A DNA stretch of 64,000 nt from Takakia lepidozioides (Eukaryota > Streptophyta > Takakiopsida > Takakiales > Takakiaceae). The stretch lies in the NCBI GenBank assembly GCA_030704615.1, contig CM060731.1, positions 41,726,001-41,790,000 of the forward strand, read 5' to 3'. The first letter of the stretch is position 1, and each line of letters opens with the position of its first letter. The notes under the pieces were generated by a model. That model ran no database searches and had not been told where the DNA came from. It saw only the letters and a list, made by a program, of their open reading frames with translations. A program made the translations under genes and the position numbers. Below are positions 46,750-58,093 of this stretch, in pieces.

Positions 46750-49700
46750 ATGTCTAGAAGGAAAAGCATCCCTCGAAGAACCGGGCCCCCCTCCGCTTCT
46801 GGGCCAGCTGCCTCTGGTACCTTCCCCTGCTCTCTATTGGCTTAGTAGTGCTATAGCAGTGTTATTTGAGGCAATGATGCCATCCACCACTCTCTGTCAT
46901 ACTGCCGCAAGATTGAAGCCTACCATCACAAGTGGGTTTCTGTCAATGGAAAGAGATATGCCCCTTCTATATACTGCGGGATCAGTGGCTATCTGGGTAT
47001 CAATGCATCCAATGTTTATGCATGCGTTCTGGCAATTTGTTTCTCGTCCCCTCCCTCTATCTTTGCCTCACCCAGTGTTCTTACCACTGTTTTCAATTTC
47101 GGCTTCCTCTGAACCTGGAACTGGGTGCCAAGATCAGTCCAACCCAACATGAATATCAGTACAGTAATGAGGTGGTTATTGAAGATTTTATGTATGGTTG
47201 TTGCTGCAGGGAGCAGAGCTCCAAGAAAGCCCCACCGATACAAGTCTGGGACGAGGGCCTTGCTTGAGATTCGGCGTTACCAAAAGAGTTATGAACTTCT
47301 GATACCGAGACTTCCATTTGCGCGCGTGGTGCGTTCTTCTATCCTGAAAGGCCTTCTCACATTCTCAGGCTTCCCCCTTTCTCGGTAGCTTTATATTGTT
47401 TGTCTGTGGTCCTGTCTTTTTGGACAAATGCCTGCCCTTGGCCCGCACTCTCTCTCTCTCTATTGTTATTCTTGGTTTCTGGATTTGTTCCTCTCTCATG
47501 TTTTCTTCCATTTTGTCCCATAAGCTCTATGAGCTTTCCGTGGACGTTATAAAGCACCATTTCATTTCATTTCTCTCTCTCTCTCTCTCTCCACTTTGTG
47601 CCGAAGTTTCTTTCGTCTTTGAGCGCCATGGACTCTCCGTTCCTTCCCTACTGCCACAAAATAGGGAAGGGGTGGAAAGTTCGTCCAAGCGGGATTGCAA
47701 TATATGCAACAGACGAGAACTTATGGAACTTCACGTCAGGCGGACATGAAAACCGGCCAATCTCACAACGAAACTGCAGTTGTATCGGGAGACATTCTTG
47801 GTCCTCCATGACGATAGAATCTTGCGGCACCCAATTACCTGTCTGCAGCTCTATCTCCCTCTCTTCTAAGCGTATTGGGGAGGTTTAGCGTGGGACAGTC
47901 TGCGGATAGAGACTGGTAGGTGGGACTACCTGCAAGGTGAGAACCGTCTAGATCAGCTGGCCCCGGGAACAACAGGGAATCGAAAGCGAAGAACGTTCTT
48001 CTTTCATGCTAAGCAGCTTACCTCCATGAGGCGTTGACTATCAGAGAACCCCTTGAGCAATAGTTTCTTTCGAGCTCCTTGTCGAAGGCCCCTGTCTCTT
48101 CTTTATTTTTGCTTTCTCTTGTCCCATAAGCTCTTTGAGCTTTCCGCAGATGTTATGAAGTACCATCTCATTTCATTCCGTTTCTTCTCTCTCTAAACTT
48201 CTGAAGTTCCTTTGTAACTGTGCACATTTCCCCCAGCTAGAGGCATTGCGGTAGTCAACCTAATCTTTTCTAGCATAATGTTGATTCTAGCATTACATCA
48301 GCACTCAATTCTCTGTCCCAATTATCCTAGGCTTAGTGAGAATTGTATGGCAATATCGAGTGGAGCCTCCTAACAGACAATACATTCTTGCCCTCTCTCT
48401 GTCTGCTAGAGTGAAACTTGGAACGATTTGGCTCATTCTGGTCTTTCTTGCTCCACGTCCACTTTTTCCTTTTTGCTGTGGGTGCACAGTCCAATGAGTA
48501 AATTCTCTCTTCTCTCATGTACCAGTGTGAGAATAGTTAAGCGCATATTAGTAGGGCACCCATGGTCTAGTTAGTGACCCCATACATCTCTCCGGGCATC
48601 TCTGGTATCCTAAAAGAGCTTGGGACTGTGCAGGTCAGAGAAATTAGTGCTCGGTACTCATCAGAGGCATCAAGATGGACAGCAGAGGCCTTGACTGCCC
48701 TTCAAGAGGTACTTTCTGTTCCATGCAGTCATGACCACTAATCTCCTTGGAAGTCATTAGTGCAATTCTAGGCAAAGCAATCACGACATTAGTCCATGGA
48801 AGGGGTCTTTCATTAATCAACAGAATGCAGTAACTGAGTCCCTCTCTGTTCCTTCAGAAATTTCCATCTATGTGTCTTTGTCTCACTCTTGCTCTGTGTG
48901 AGTCCATCTCTCACCATTTTGGAATGTCAGAGTTGCACTTAGGATCACAGTCACATCATGTGAATCTCTCGTATGTACAGATCAGCTTTTGTAACTTTTC
49001 TTGGCACTTTCACTCCCAGTGTCAAATACCTGCATGGAATTAGCTTGAGTGAAAACTTCATCCTGCAGTTGCGTGAGAAGAGTTATATGTGGCAGAATGA
49101 TAGACTTCATGGCACTCAGTTGCAATGTTCCATGATCTGGATTCTCTAACCTGCTCTCTTTATGATTCTAAGAAGGGATCTCCTTTCTGGTTGATTGGAT
49201 GCAGGCAACAGAGGATTACATGGTGCATCTGTTTGAGGACATGAACTTGTGTGCTATTCACGCCAAGCGAGTCACCATTAGTATGTTCCTTTTTTCCCCC
49301 CTCACCCTTTCTCTGATCATATTTGAGATCACTGATCCTAGAGCCTTATCTTGCAAATGTGCTCTCCTACCTGTGGTATTGTCACCACAGGAGTTCTCAT
49401 CAGCCCCAAGGCAATAAACCCTAAACTGTACTGCCGGGACACCATTACTTCCACCTGTGGAGAGAAATGTAGGTCTTCAGTCAGTTGGTGATGAAAGGGT
49501 GTAGGCTTTCTAACTTGATGATTCTGTGACTGATTCTTGAATTGAGAGTCATAAAGAGCGTCAGTTCCAACTCATGCTGTTAAGAGAAAGAAATGAAATG
49601 AAATGATACTCAATAACATCTGTGGGAAGCTCAAAGAGCTTATGGGACAAGGGGCTGAAATAAGCGAGTGGGGCCGTCCACAAAAGGAAAGGAGAAATTT

Positions 49701-50745
49701 ATTTTCTATGCAGGAGGCCCACAGGACTCAGACCAGGACAGAACCATAGAGCATTGGCATGGTGAGAACACAGAAAGAACTCAAAATGAGAGAGAGAGAA
49801 TGTACTCTGAGACTTTTGCATAGCCTTGTGGCCATAGACCCCGTGCCCAGTTTGGGCAGGAGAGAATGTACTCATAAGACGTTGTTTGGCGTAGCCTTGT
49901 GGCCATTGACCCTTTGCTCAGTTCAAAGGGACAGAAACCACCTTTGTCAGGGGCTGACGCCTGCAGTATGACTTACCTTGGAACAGACAACTATTTCGAG
50001 TTTTCCAGATATCCTCTAGAAATCCCTTCACACAAGCATAAATCTGCTGTGTGTGGTTTGCCCAATAACTAGGCCAAAAGGGCCTGGGCTTTTGGCTCAG
50101 CTTCGAGACTTTCAAAGTTGGTAAACAAGGTTCAGGCACGTTCCCTTGATGGATTTGAAGAGGGCGTCTCTTTCATGAGAGTACCCAGGACAATGAATCA
50201 GAAAATGAATATTGTCTTCAGGTTGCCCACACAACGTAGGCTTCCCGTCCTGAGTTTAAATTTCAGTCTAGTGACACTTCTTTTTAAGACAACAGCATTC
50301 AACCTTAGAGAACAGAATATGGGAGAGAGCGTTTTGCACAGTTTCAATGGGTAAACTCTTGAGGTCATCCATGATGGCCTCTCCCATGTCACAGACTGGA
50401 AACAAGTTCAGGGAAGTTTTCTTCCTACCTTCATTTTCATCAAACAATTTCCTGGTAACAGACATGGCTTTGGACACTACAGCCTCTCAGCCTTTGGGCG
50501 GGAGAGAGAGAGAGGGAGATATCAACGTGCCAATGTGAAGTAGCCATCACTGAAGTATTGAGCTGGGTCATCTAAATATTGTCCTACTGTGAACAGAAGG
50601 CACCATTACTCAAGAAAAAAATGTGATTGAATCTGTTGGATGATACTTCTCCCCTATCTAACACATTCTCTCTATTGTGTCAGTGCCAAAGGATTTGCAG
50701 TTGGCCAGGCGACTTCGAGGTATGTCAGAGCGGCAGCACATGTGA
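46750..50745 (+). CDS. CENH3: Centromeric histone H3 variant
   Basis: Five exons: 46750-46816, 47210-47328, 48634-48708, 49205-49280, 50684-50745; GT-AG and in frame, 132 residues. A short Arg-rich tail ([19 protein letters not shown]) unlike canonical H3, which starts ARTKQTARKS, leads into [35 protein letters not shown], then loop 1 [20 protein letters not shown] and [29 protein letters not shown]. Loop 1 is one residue longer than in H3 and has Trp where H3 has Phe (LRFQSS), both CENH3 hallmarks. It replaces H3 in centromeric nucleosomes and founds the kinetochore. The last exon can read through to a TGA at 50743 (MSERQHM end) or splice at CGAG|GTATGT to an exon I did not find. Introns hold LINE tails and a LINE fragment. 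Confidence 0.9.
47515..47572 (+). repeat. LINE-type 3' tail with ATTTC repeat, copy 3
   Basis: GTCCCATAAGCTCTATGAGC, then TTTCCGTGGACGTTATAAAG and CACCATTTCATTTCATTTC. In CENH3 intron 2. Confidence 0.7.
48121..48178 (+). repeat. LINE-type 3' tail with ATTTC repeat, copy 4
   Basis: GTCCCATAAGCTCTTTGAGC, TTTCCGCAGATGTTATGAAG, TACCATCTCATTTCATTCC. Also in CENH3 intron 2, about 0.6 kb after copy 3 and in the same orientation. Confidence 0.7.
49590..50477 (-). mobile_element. 5'-truncated LINE fragment in CENH3 intron 4
   Basis: On the minus strand a C-terminal LINE zinc-binding segment is readable around 50250-50170 ([20 protein letters not shown], i.e. CxG...HFxxHCP), followed by [20 protein letters not shown] near 50030-49985, the usual end of a plant LINE ORF2. 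The element ends with the shared tail (GTCCCATAAGCTCTTTGAGC...CATTTCATTTCATTTC) at 49650-49590. It is therefore a 5'-truncated non-LTR copy inserted opposite to CENH3 transcription. This copy links the ATTTC tail family to a LINE. Confidence 0.65.
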
Positions 50746-51791
50746 CCGACTAGTTACTCTCTCTTATTTTATGGCAAAAGGTGTACAGAAAGCACACAAA
50801 CACAAACAAATATGTTCGTGGAGCAAGCCTTCAGCATGTGGGGTGGCTTTAAGCCCATCAGCTCTTGTCTCTGCCTTTCCCCTGTACTATGATATTCTAT
50901 GCCAATGTGGGGTATATGATCAAGACTACAGAGGTGTCGCAGGTGAAATCTCTATTTTCAAGGCATGGGAACAATTTGAGACCCATGTGAGTGGTCCTGG
51001 CAGTGCACTGCTCGAATTTGTGGGTGCACATTAGTCAAGCTCTCCCGGCAAGGTTTTCAAGATCTCACTTTTGACTGGCTAGTTAAGAGAATTGCAGATG
51101 AAGCAGCATACCTGTTAATGAGAATGCAGCTGAGCCTTGATATGGAAACCCCAGCAAGCGACTGACTGTAAAATTTGTCCACATGTATTTGTCCAAGCTC
51201 TGGATTCTTCTCACCCGCCTTTTCATGCGTCTGGAAAATTGTTATTTCTAATTCTCTTTCCGCCCGAGATTACAGAAGACTGTTTGGAGGATACAATTGT
51301 TAAGTTTACATACGACATGGTTGAACAACATAACTCATTCCTGTTCTTTGGATAGTTCGGAGGGGGTGGTTCGATGGAGACCTCCCCATTGGGCAAGTGC
51401 CATGCAGGCCCATGACATAACAAATGATAATTATTCTAACTTCCCAATGAAACTGTCAGATTTCATTCCCTCTCCACTTTGGATGAAAGGCAAAGACAAT
51501 ACATGAGGCTTCAGAAGGGGGGCTTTCTTTTGGGTGTCAGCAAGGGGCGATTTGGTGGGGGCTCCATTATCAGAATATTCTATCAAAGCTATAGTGCCTC
51601 CTTAAACCTGGGCCGATTCACATAGGGGTGATTGGGAGTGGCAATGGAACTTAACACTTACAGCCCTTTGCCCCAGTAAAAAAGTGTAGGCCTAGGGGAA
51701 ATTCCTGTCTGAGAAGCCCTCATTATAACAAAGCAATAATAACATATAATATATGACGCCTCCCCAAGGAATTGCACATTATGGTGTCTCT
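50746..51791. other. No gene recognised downstream of CENH3
   Basis: Should include the CENH3 3' UTR. No protein family recognised. Confidence 0.35.
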
Positions 51792-52298
51792 TCACCCCAA
51801 ACTTCCGATAGGAAGGGGAACACCTTGGTCAAGCACCCCCAGCCCTCCCATCTTTTTGGGCATACAGATTTGTTTCCATGCTACCTGGGGCTTTTTTTTC
51901 TGGCCAGATGATTTCGCTCCCCATATGTAGTTCCTAATGAGGCGGGTGACCTCTTTGATGTATTTGGGGTCTAGTCTCCAGGAAGAAGCATAGTACCAGA
52001 TACCTGCTTCCAGAATTTGTTTGGCTGTGAGAGCCCTCCCTGTGATGGTAAGGTGCTTTGAACCCCAGTAGGTTAGTTGTCGTTTGAGGTTGGCGAGGAC
52101 TAGGCCAAATCTCTGGTGGTCTGTCAATCCAATGCCAAAGGTATATCCTAGCAATGTGGTGGATTCCCCTGGCTGCAACCATTTTAGGCCATGCACTACA
52201 ACACATCGTGGTATATCTGACTGCCGAGCCGTGGTAGTCATGGTTTTTCTGACTTTGACCATGACTTCCCTGTATTTTTGGACCAAATGGAGCTTCAC
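51792..52298 (-). pseudogene. LINE reverse transcriptase C-terminal fragment
   Basis: An open 168-codon stretch reading LLGYTFGIGLTDHQRFGLVL, LKRQLTYWGSKHLTITGRAL, QILEAGIWYYASSWRLDPKY, IKEVTRLIRNYIWG and VAWKQICMPKKMGGLGVLD. This is the region after the RT palm in plant LINE ORF2 proteins ('W....L.+.GR....+.+L' and 'W..+C.PK..GGLG+.D'). RT catalytic motifs are not included, so it is a fragment. Its upstream end meets a short GACTACGTAGTC-rich tract (52300-52345), next to the glycosyltransferase exons. Confidence 0.75.
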
Positions 52299-52394
52299 GT
52301 AGTCGTTGAAATGACTACGTGACTACTACGTAGTCCTCTGGGCGACTACTTTGGTAGACATTGTCATGACTGCAGGGCTCCGCACTAGAGAAGT

Positions 52395-53021
52395 ATTTGT
52401 GGCAATGCGCGGTTTGATGCTCCTGCCCTTGTAATCACAGTGAATGATCTGGCTGCCAATGTGCGCAAGAGGCTGACCCTGACCGTGACTCCTGGCAATG
52501 CCACGCTAGTGCACCTTCCACAATCAGCCATTCCATATGCCCTCTGGATGTCGGATGTCAAGTCCGCTGCCTTGCGCGGTAAGGCCACCCCTTCTCCTCA
52601 CTTCTCGCAATCCTCCCTCTGCCCTTCTAAGCATGTTATCTTTCAGTGTGAGTACATTGTTGGGACTAAGAACAATAACCTGCAAAGGCTAGATTCATTT
52701 AAATTGGCCACCAGATAAATGGACCAAGCCTGTGGTGCGTTATACTGACTTTAGGCGTTCGGTGGAGCAGTTTGGAACAAGATGAGAATCTCTATCAACA
52801 TCATCACCCAAAATCGGGCTGGATCTCTCCACCTCCTGTTAAAATCGCTGGTGGATGCACACTACTTGGGAGATGTCATCGCCATCTCCTTCAACATGGA
52901 CAACAAGGTTGATGCCGAAACTCTCCGCGTCATCAATGAATTCGAATTGCCACATGGCCCCAAGATAGTACGCCGACGAATCATCCAGGGAGGTCTCATA
53001 AGAGCGGTCAGCGAGAGCTGG
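52395..53021 (+). pseudogene. Glycosyltransferase-like gene fragment (two exons)
   Basis: Exon at about 52395-52578 reads RFDAPALVITVNDLAANVRK, then LVHLPQSAIPYALWMSDVKS and ends in a GTAAGG donor. A second at about 52782-53021 reads MRISINIITQNRAGSLHLLL, SLVDAHYLGDVIAISFNMDN and RRRIIQGGLIRAVSESW, ending at a possible GTACTT donor. The pattern (ITQNR..SL..LL.SL..A.YLGD, then HGGL/QGGL..AV.ESWYP) is that of a plant family of putative glycosyltransferases; the next expected part, the acidic LLEDDI motif, is absent. It is bounded by a LINE fragment on the left and PPR remnants on the right, so it looks like a broken or captured gene. Donor sugar and acceptor are unknown. Confidence 0.6.
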
Positions 53022-53214
53022 TACTTTTCTCTTTTGAGCACTTTTATTACCATCACTTTCTCCACATTTCGCTCATACTTGGCACGAAATGAAATGCATG
53101 GTTGCAGGAGGATTTCCACTTGCTTTTACCGCAGAAGAAATTACCTCTTATCAAAATTGGCCCTAAAATTTCAGGTTGAATTTCTGTAAGTTACTGGTTG
53201 AGTGAACCTTTGAT

Positions 53215-55125
53215 AGTTTGCAGTGAGTGTGAAAGGCTGGCAGCTCTGGAGAAGGGCAAAGAGGTCCATGTCGACATTGTCAGAGCTGCAATTGTACCAC
53301 ATGTCATTCTGAACAATACCCTCATGGACATGTATGAAGGGAGTGTTTGACAGTATGGCTGAACAAGATGTGGGTGTCGTGGAGTGCGATGATTGCAGGA
53401 TATGCATAGCTACGGCATGGGATGGAGGCTTTTGAGAACTATGACCAAATGATGTGCGAAGGGGAGAAGCCCAACCACATCACATTTGTTTGTGTTTGCA
53501 ATGTGTGTGCAAACCTGGGAGCTCTGGGAAAGGGGAAAGATGTCCATGGTGACATCGTCAAAACTGGAATTGTACCAGATGTCATCATGAACACTGCCCT
53601 GATGGACATGTTTGTTAAATGTGGGTGCATTCAGGATGCGAAAGGAGTTTTCCACACTCTGGTTGAATGAGATGTGGTGACGTGGAACGCCATGCTTGCA
53701 GGGTATGCACAGCAGGGGTACAGGATGGAGGCTTTGGAGACCTATGAGCAAATGATTGGGGAAGGGTGAAGCCCGACCACATCAGGTTTGTGTGCGTTTG
53801 CAGTGCGTGTGCAAACCTGACAGCCCTGGAAAAGGGCAAAGAGGTACATGGTTGCATCGCCAAAGCTGGAATTGTACCAGATGTGATTCCCTATGGATCA
53901 ATAGCTACAAGAACCTGCATGGTAGATGGTCAACTAAAGGCTGCAGCTGCAGCGGCACAGTTCATGAAACCAGGCACCTCAACCATGACCACAGCTTCTG
54001 AAAGAGGATCAAGAGAGGGAGTCCACAATGCCTCTTCTAGCACTTCTGGGCATGTGAAGATGCTTTGTGGCAGGCAGACTGACAGAGGCTCTACAGACTT
54101 AAGACCACTGAGGCATTTCAGCAGATTGAGGTACGTATGTCTGTCCCTTGCTTAAGTGCAACAAGATGGAAGGTCTGGACGCTGGAAAGTAGGTGCACAC
54201 TTACATTATCCAAAGTAGATGCACGCCAAATGTTTTTCTACTCAACACCTTTGTCTCCATGTATGTTAAGTGCGGGAGCATCATGGATGCTCACCAAATG
54301 TTCAACAGAATGCCTCAGCGATCTTTGATCACGTGGAATATAATGTTGGCAGGAGTTACCAAGCATGGGTGTGGTAGGAATGCTTTGGAGACCTATGAGC
54401 AACTGTTGGCGAAGGGGTGAAGCCCAGCCACATCACGTTTGTTTGTGTTTGAAATGCGTGTGCAAGCTTGGGAGCTCTGGAAAAGGGGAAAGAGGTCCAT
54501 GGTGACATCATCAAAGCTGAATTTGTACCAGATGTCATTCTGAACACTGCCCTGGTGGAAATGTATGCCAAATGTGGGTGCAGCAAGCAGCAAAGGGAGA
54601 GTCGACAATATGGCTGAACGAGATGTGGTGTTTTGGAGTGCCATGATTGCAAGGTATGTGCAGCATGGGTATGGGATTAAGGCTTTGGAAACCTAAGAGC
54701 AAATGATGTGGGAAGGGATGAAGCCAGACCAGGTCATGCTCATTTGTGTTTATAATATGCATATGCGAGCTTAGCAGCCTTGGGAATGGTCAAACAGGTT
54801 CATAGTGACATTATCAAAGCTGGAATTGTACCAGATGTCATTCTGAACATTCCCCTGGTGTACATCTATGCTCACCAAGTGTTCAACAGAATCCCTCAAC
54901 GATCTTTGATCACGTGGAATATAATGTTGGCAGGATTTACCAAGCATGGGTTGGTAGGAATGCTTTGGAGACCTATGAGCAAATGCTGCGCAACTACAAC
55001 AGAACGCTCCCAGGCTTGCACAGGCATTGCAAACACAAACAAATGTGATGCGGTTGGGCTTCAACCATTGAAAGCCAACAGGGTTTCCTACTTTGATTTA
55101 GAAACAGATGTTGCATGTGGTTGAT
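53215..55125 (+). pseudogene. PPR gene remnants, plus-strand group
   Basis: At least five PLS-class PPR stretches in shifting frames, e.g. CERLAALEKGKEVHVDIVRA, ITFVCVCNVCANLGALGKGK, IVPDVIMNTALMDMFVKCGC, MFNRMPQRSLITWNIMLAGV and ALETYEQLLAKG. The repeats would bind organellar RNA, often for RNA editing or processing. Stops or frameshifts interrupt nearly every 60-80 codons, so no functional protein is encoded. 53885-54155 contains an end-of-PPR linker (MVDGQLKAAAAAAQFMKPG...GHVKMLC) that recurs on the other strand at 55332-56072 and 56963-57144. Confidence 0.85.
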
Positions 55126-55329
55126 TTGCCTAATACCTCTCTATGGATTCCACAACATGCAACAGAATCTATGATTTTGCTGATTGAGTTTCTTTGGAAA
55201 ATTGTGATTGTAAAGCACAAGGTTTTGGTTTGGAGGCACCAGTCAACGGTGGGACAATCAAGGCAAAAAGTTGAATCATCTACCCACTTGTAGCCGTTGT
55301 GCTATTGAAGAAGGTGCCCCCCCTTCCCC

Positions 55330-58093
55330 CATCATTTGATCATAGGTCTCCAAAGCCTCCATACCATGTCCCTGCTGTGCATACCCTGCAAGCATCGCGT
55401 TCCATGACACCACATTTGGTTCAGCCATAGTCTTGAAAACTCCCTTCGCATCCTTAATGCACCCACATTTGGCATTTTGTCCACCAGGGGAGTGTTCAGG
55501 ATGACATCTGGTACAATTCCAGCTTTGACGATGTCACCATGGACCTCTTTCCCTTTTTCCAGAGGTCCCAGGCTTGCACACGCATTGCAAACATGCGGAA
55601 GCATGATGTGGTTGGGCTTCACCCCTTTGCGCAACATTTGCTCATAGGTCGCCAAAGCATTCCTACCACACCCATGTTTGGTAAATCTTGCCAACATTAT
55701 ATTCCACATGATCAAAGATCGCTGAGGCATTCTGTAGAAATCTTGGCGAGCATCCATGATGCTCCCACACTTAACATACATGTTGACAAAGGTGTTGAGT
55801 AGAAAAAACATTTGGCATGAATCCACTTTGGATAATGTGAGTGTGCACCTGATTCTAGCTTCCAAACCTAGAGCCTTTGTCAATCTGCCTGCCTCACAAA
55901 GCATCTTCACATGCCCCATAGAAAAGGCATTGTGGACTCCCTCTCTTGATCCTCTTTCAGAAGTTGCGGTCATGGCTGAGGACATGCCTGATTTTATCAA
56001 CTGTGCCGCTGCAGCTATTGCCTTTAGTTGACCATCTACCCATTTAGGTTTCTTGCAGCTATTGATCCACATGGAATCACAGGTAATCTAGAGCTTGAAG
56101 TCCGGCCCTCTTGGATGAATCTGGACCCACACTCTATCCCTTCTCCTTCAGCTATCCATGCCTCTACACAAATCATGCATTCATCTTTGCCCTTGCTGCT
56201 AGCAGCTGACAATGACAACCTATGAAACACCCAATCACACTAGTTCCTATGCTGAGTTGCGTCTGCTACTCTCTGTCATCTAATAGGCATTCAACTTTTT
56301 GCCTCGGTTGTTCCACCATTCACTGGGGTCAACAAAGTATTCATTCCACACCTTCTCCTCATCTCTGTTATCTGTTTTGGGTACTTTCCTGCTGCCACAT
56401 CAGCAGTTACTTGTCATAGTCATTCCAAACCACCACAGATCCACCCAACGAGCTAACTTACAGAATTCAATATGTATCTCAGGGCCGAGTCTGATGAGAG
56501 GGCAAAACGGGCTGAAATAGGTCGAAGAAGAAGGTGCCCTCACCACATTGTCTTTGACAATTCAATATGTAAATTCAGGGCCGAGTCTGATGAGAGGGAA
56601 AAACAGGCTGAAATAGGTCGAAGAAGAAGGTGCCCTCACCACATTCTCCAAGGCCTCCATACCACGCTGTTGTGCACACCCTGCAAGCATCGTGTTCCAC
56701 GTGATGAAAGATCGTTGAGGCATTTTGTTGAACACTTGGTGAGCATCCATGATGCTCCCGCACATAACATACATGTTGACAAGGGTGTTGAGTAGAAAAA
56801 TATTTGGCGTGCACTTTGGATAATGTGAGTGTGCACCTGCTTTCTAGCTTCACTTGGCCTTTCATCTTGATGCACTTATGCAAGAGACATACATACGTAT
56901 CTGAATCTGGCGAAATGCCTCCTTGGTTTAAAGTCAGTAGAGCCTCTTTCAGTCTGCCTGCCTCACAAAGCATCTTCACATGCCCATAAGTGCCAGAAGA
57001 GGCATTGTGGACTCCCTCTCTTGATCCTCTTCCAGAAGTTGTGGTCATGGTTGAGGTGCTTGACTTTATCAACTGTGCCGCTGCAGCTGCTGCCTTTGGC
57101 GATGCAACCATGCACCTCTTTGCATCTGGTAATCTGACAGGCATTCACCTTGGTACAATTCCAGCTCTGAAGATGTCGCCATGTGGACCTCTTTTCCAAA
57201 GCTGCCAGGGCAGTGTTCAGATTGACATTTGGTACAATTCCAGCTTTGATGATATCCCCATGCACCTCTTTGCCCTTCTCCGGGCCGGCTGCTAGGCTTG
57301 CACAAGCATTGCAAATGCACACAAACATGATGTGCTTCCATTGCTCATAGGTCTCCAAAGCCTCCATTCCACATCCCTGCTGTGCCTACCCTGCAAGCAC
57401 ATCATATCGCACTCCACGACACCACATGTCATTCAGCCATAGTGTCGAACACTCCCTTTGCATCCTAGATGCACCCACATGCTGCAAACATGTTCACCAG
57501 GGTATTGTTTAGAATGTCATCTGGTACAATTCCAGCTCTGAAGATGTCGCCATGCACATCTTTCCCCATTTCCAAAGCTGCCAGGGCAGTGTTCAGATTG
57601 ACATTTGGCACAATTCCAACTTTGATGATATCCCATGCACCTCTTGCCCTTCTCCAAGGCTGCCAGGCTTGCACAAGCATTGCAAATGCACACAAACATG
57701 ATGTGCTTCCCCCATCATTTGCTCATAGGTCTCCAAAGCCTCCATCCCACGTCCCTGCCGTGCATACCATGCAAGCATCGCACTGCATGACACCACATCT
57801 CGTTCAGCCATAGTGTCGAACACTCCCTTTGCATCCTAGATGCACCCACATTTTGCAAACATGTTCACCAGGGTATTGTTCAGAATGACATCTGGTACAA
57901 TTCCAACTCTGAAGATGTCGCCATGGACCTCTTTCCCCTTTTCCAAAGCTGCTAGGGCAGTGTTCAGATTGACATTTAGCACAATCTGCAACCCATCAAA
58001 AACTAAGGCTTGCATGTCTTTAAGAATTATTACAACAAGGACATCTGTTTCTTTTCCAAGTTCTTGCGTAAGATGCGCCAACCAACATTGCAT
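55330..58093 (-). pseudogene. PPR gene remnants, minus-strand group, with ~370-bp tandem units
   Basis: Longest open piece 56072-55332 (246 codons): VDGQLKAIAAAAQLIKSG, GHVKMLCEAGRLTKALGLEA, LLNTFVNMYVKCGSIMDARQ, RMPQRSLIMWNIMLARFTKH, NACASLGPLEKGKEVHGDIV. A second block (57144-56575) repeats this plan with ISPDSDTYVCLLHKCIKMKG. From 57140 to 58093 a unit of about 370 bp is repeated: the text GAAGATGTCGCCATG recurs at 57171, 57537 and 57912, each coding NLNTALAALEKGKEVHGDI. Organellar RNA binding is the family role. Frames are broken throughout. Orientation is opposite to the cluster at 53.2-55.1 kb, so the two form a tail-to-tail inverted arrangement around 55.2 kb. Confidence 0.85.
56463..56645. 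repeat. Tandem duplication within PPR cluster
   Basis: The text CAGGGCCGAGTCTGATGAGA, then AACAGGCTGAAATAGGTCG and AAGAAGGTGCCCTCACCACA occurs twice, starting near 56480 and 56577. Diverged relatives at 58765 and 59070. Confidence 0.8.

Noticed and set aside
50627-51034. Independent 135-codon plus-strand gene
   Set aside because: Another frame overlapping the last CENH3 exon; no domain recognised and it continues into apparent 3' UTR.
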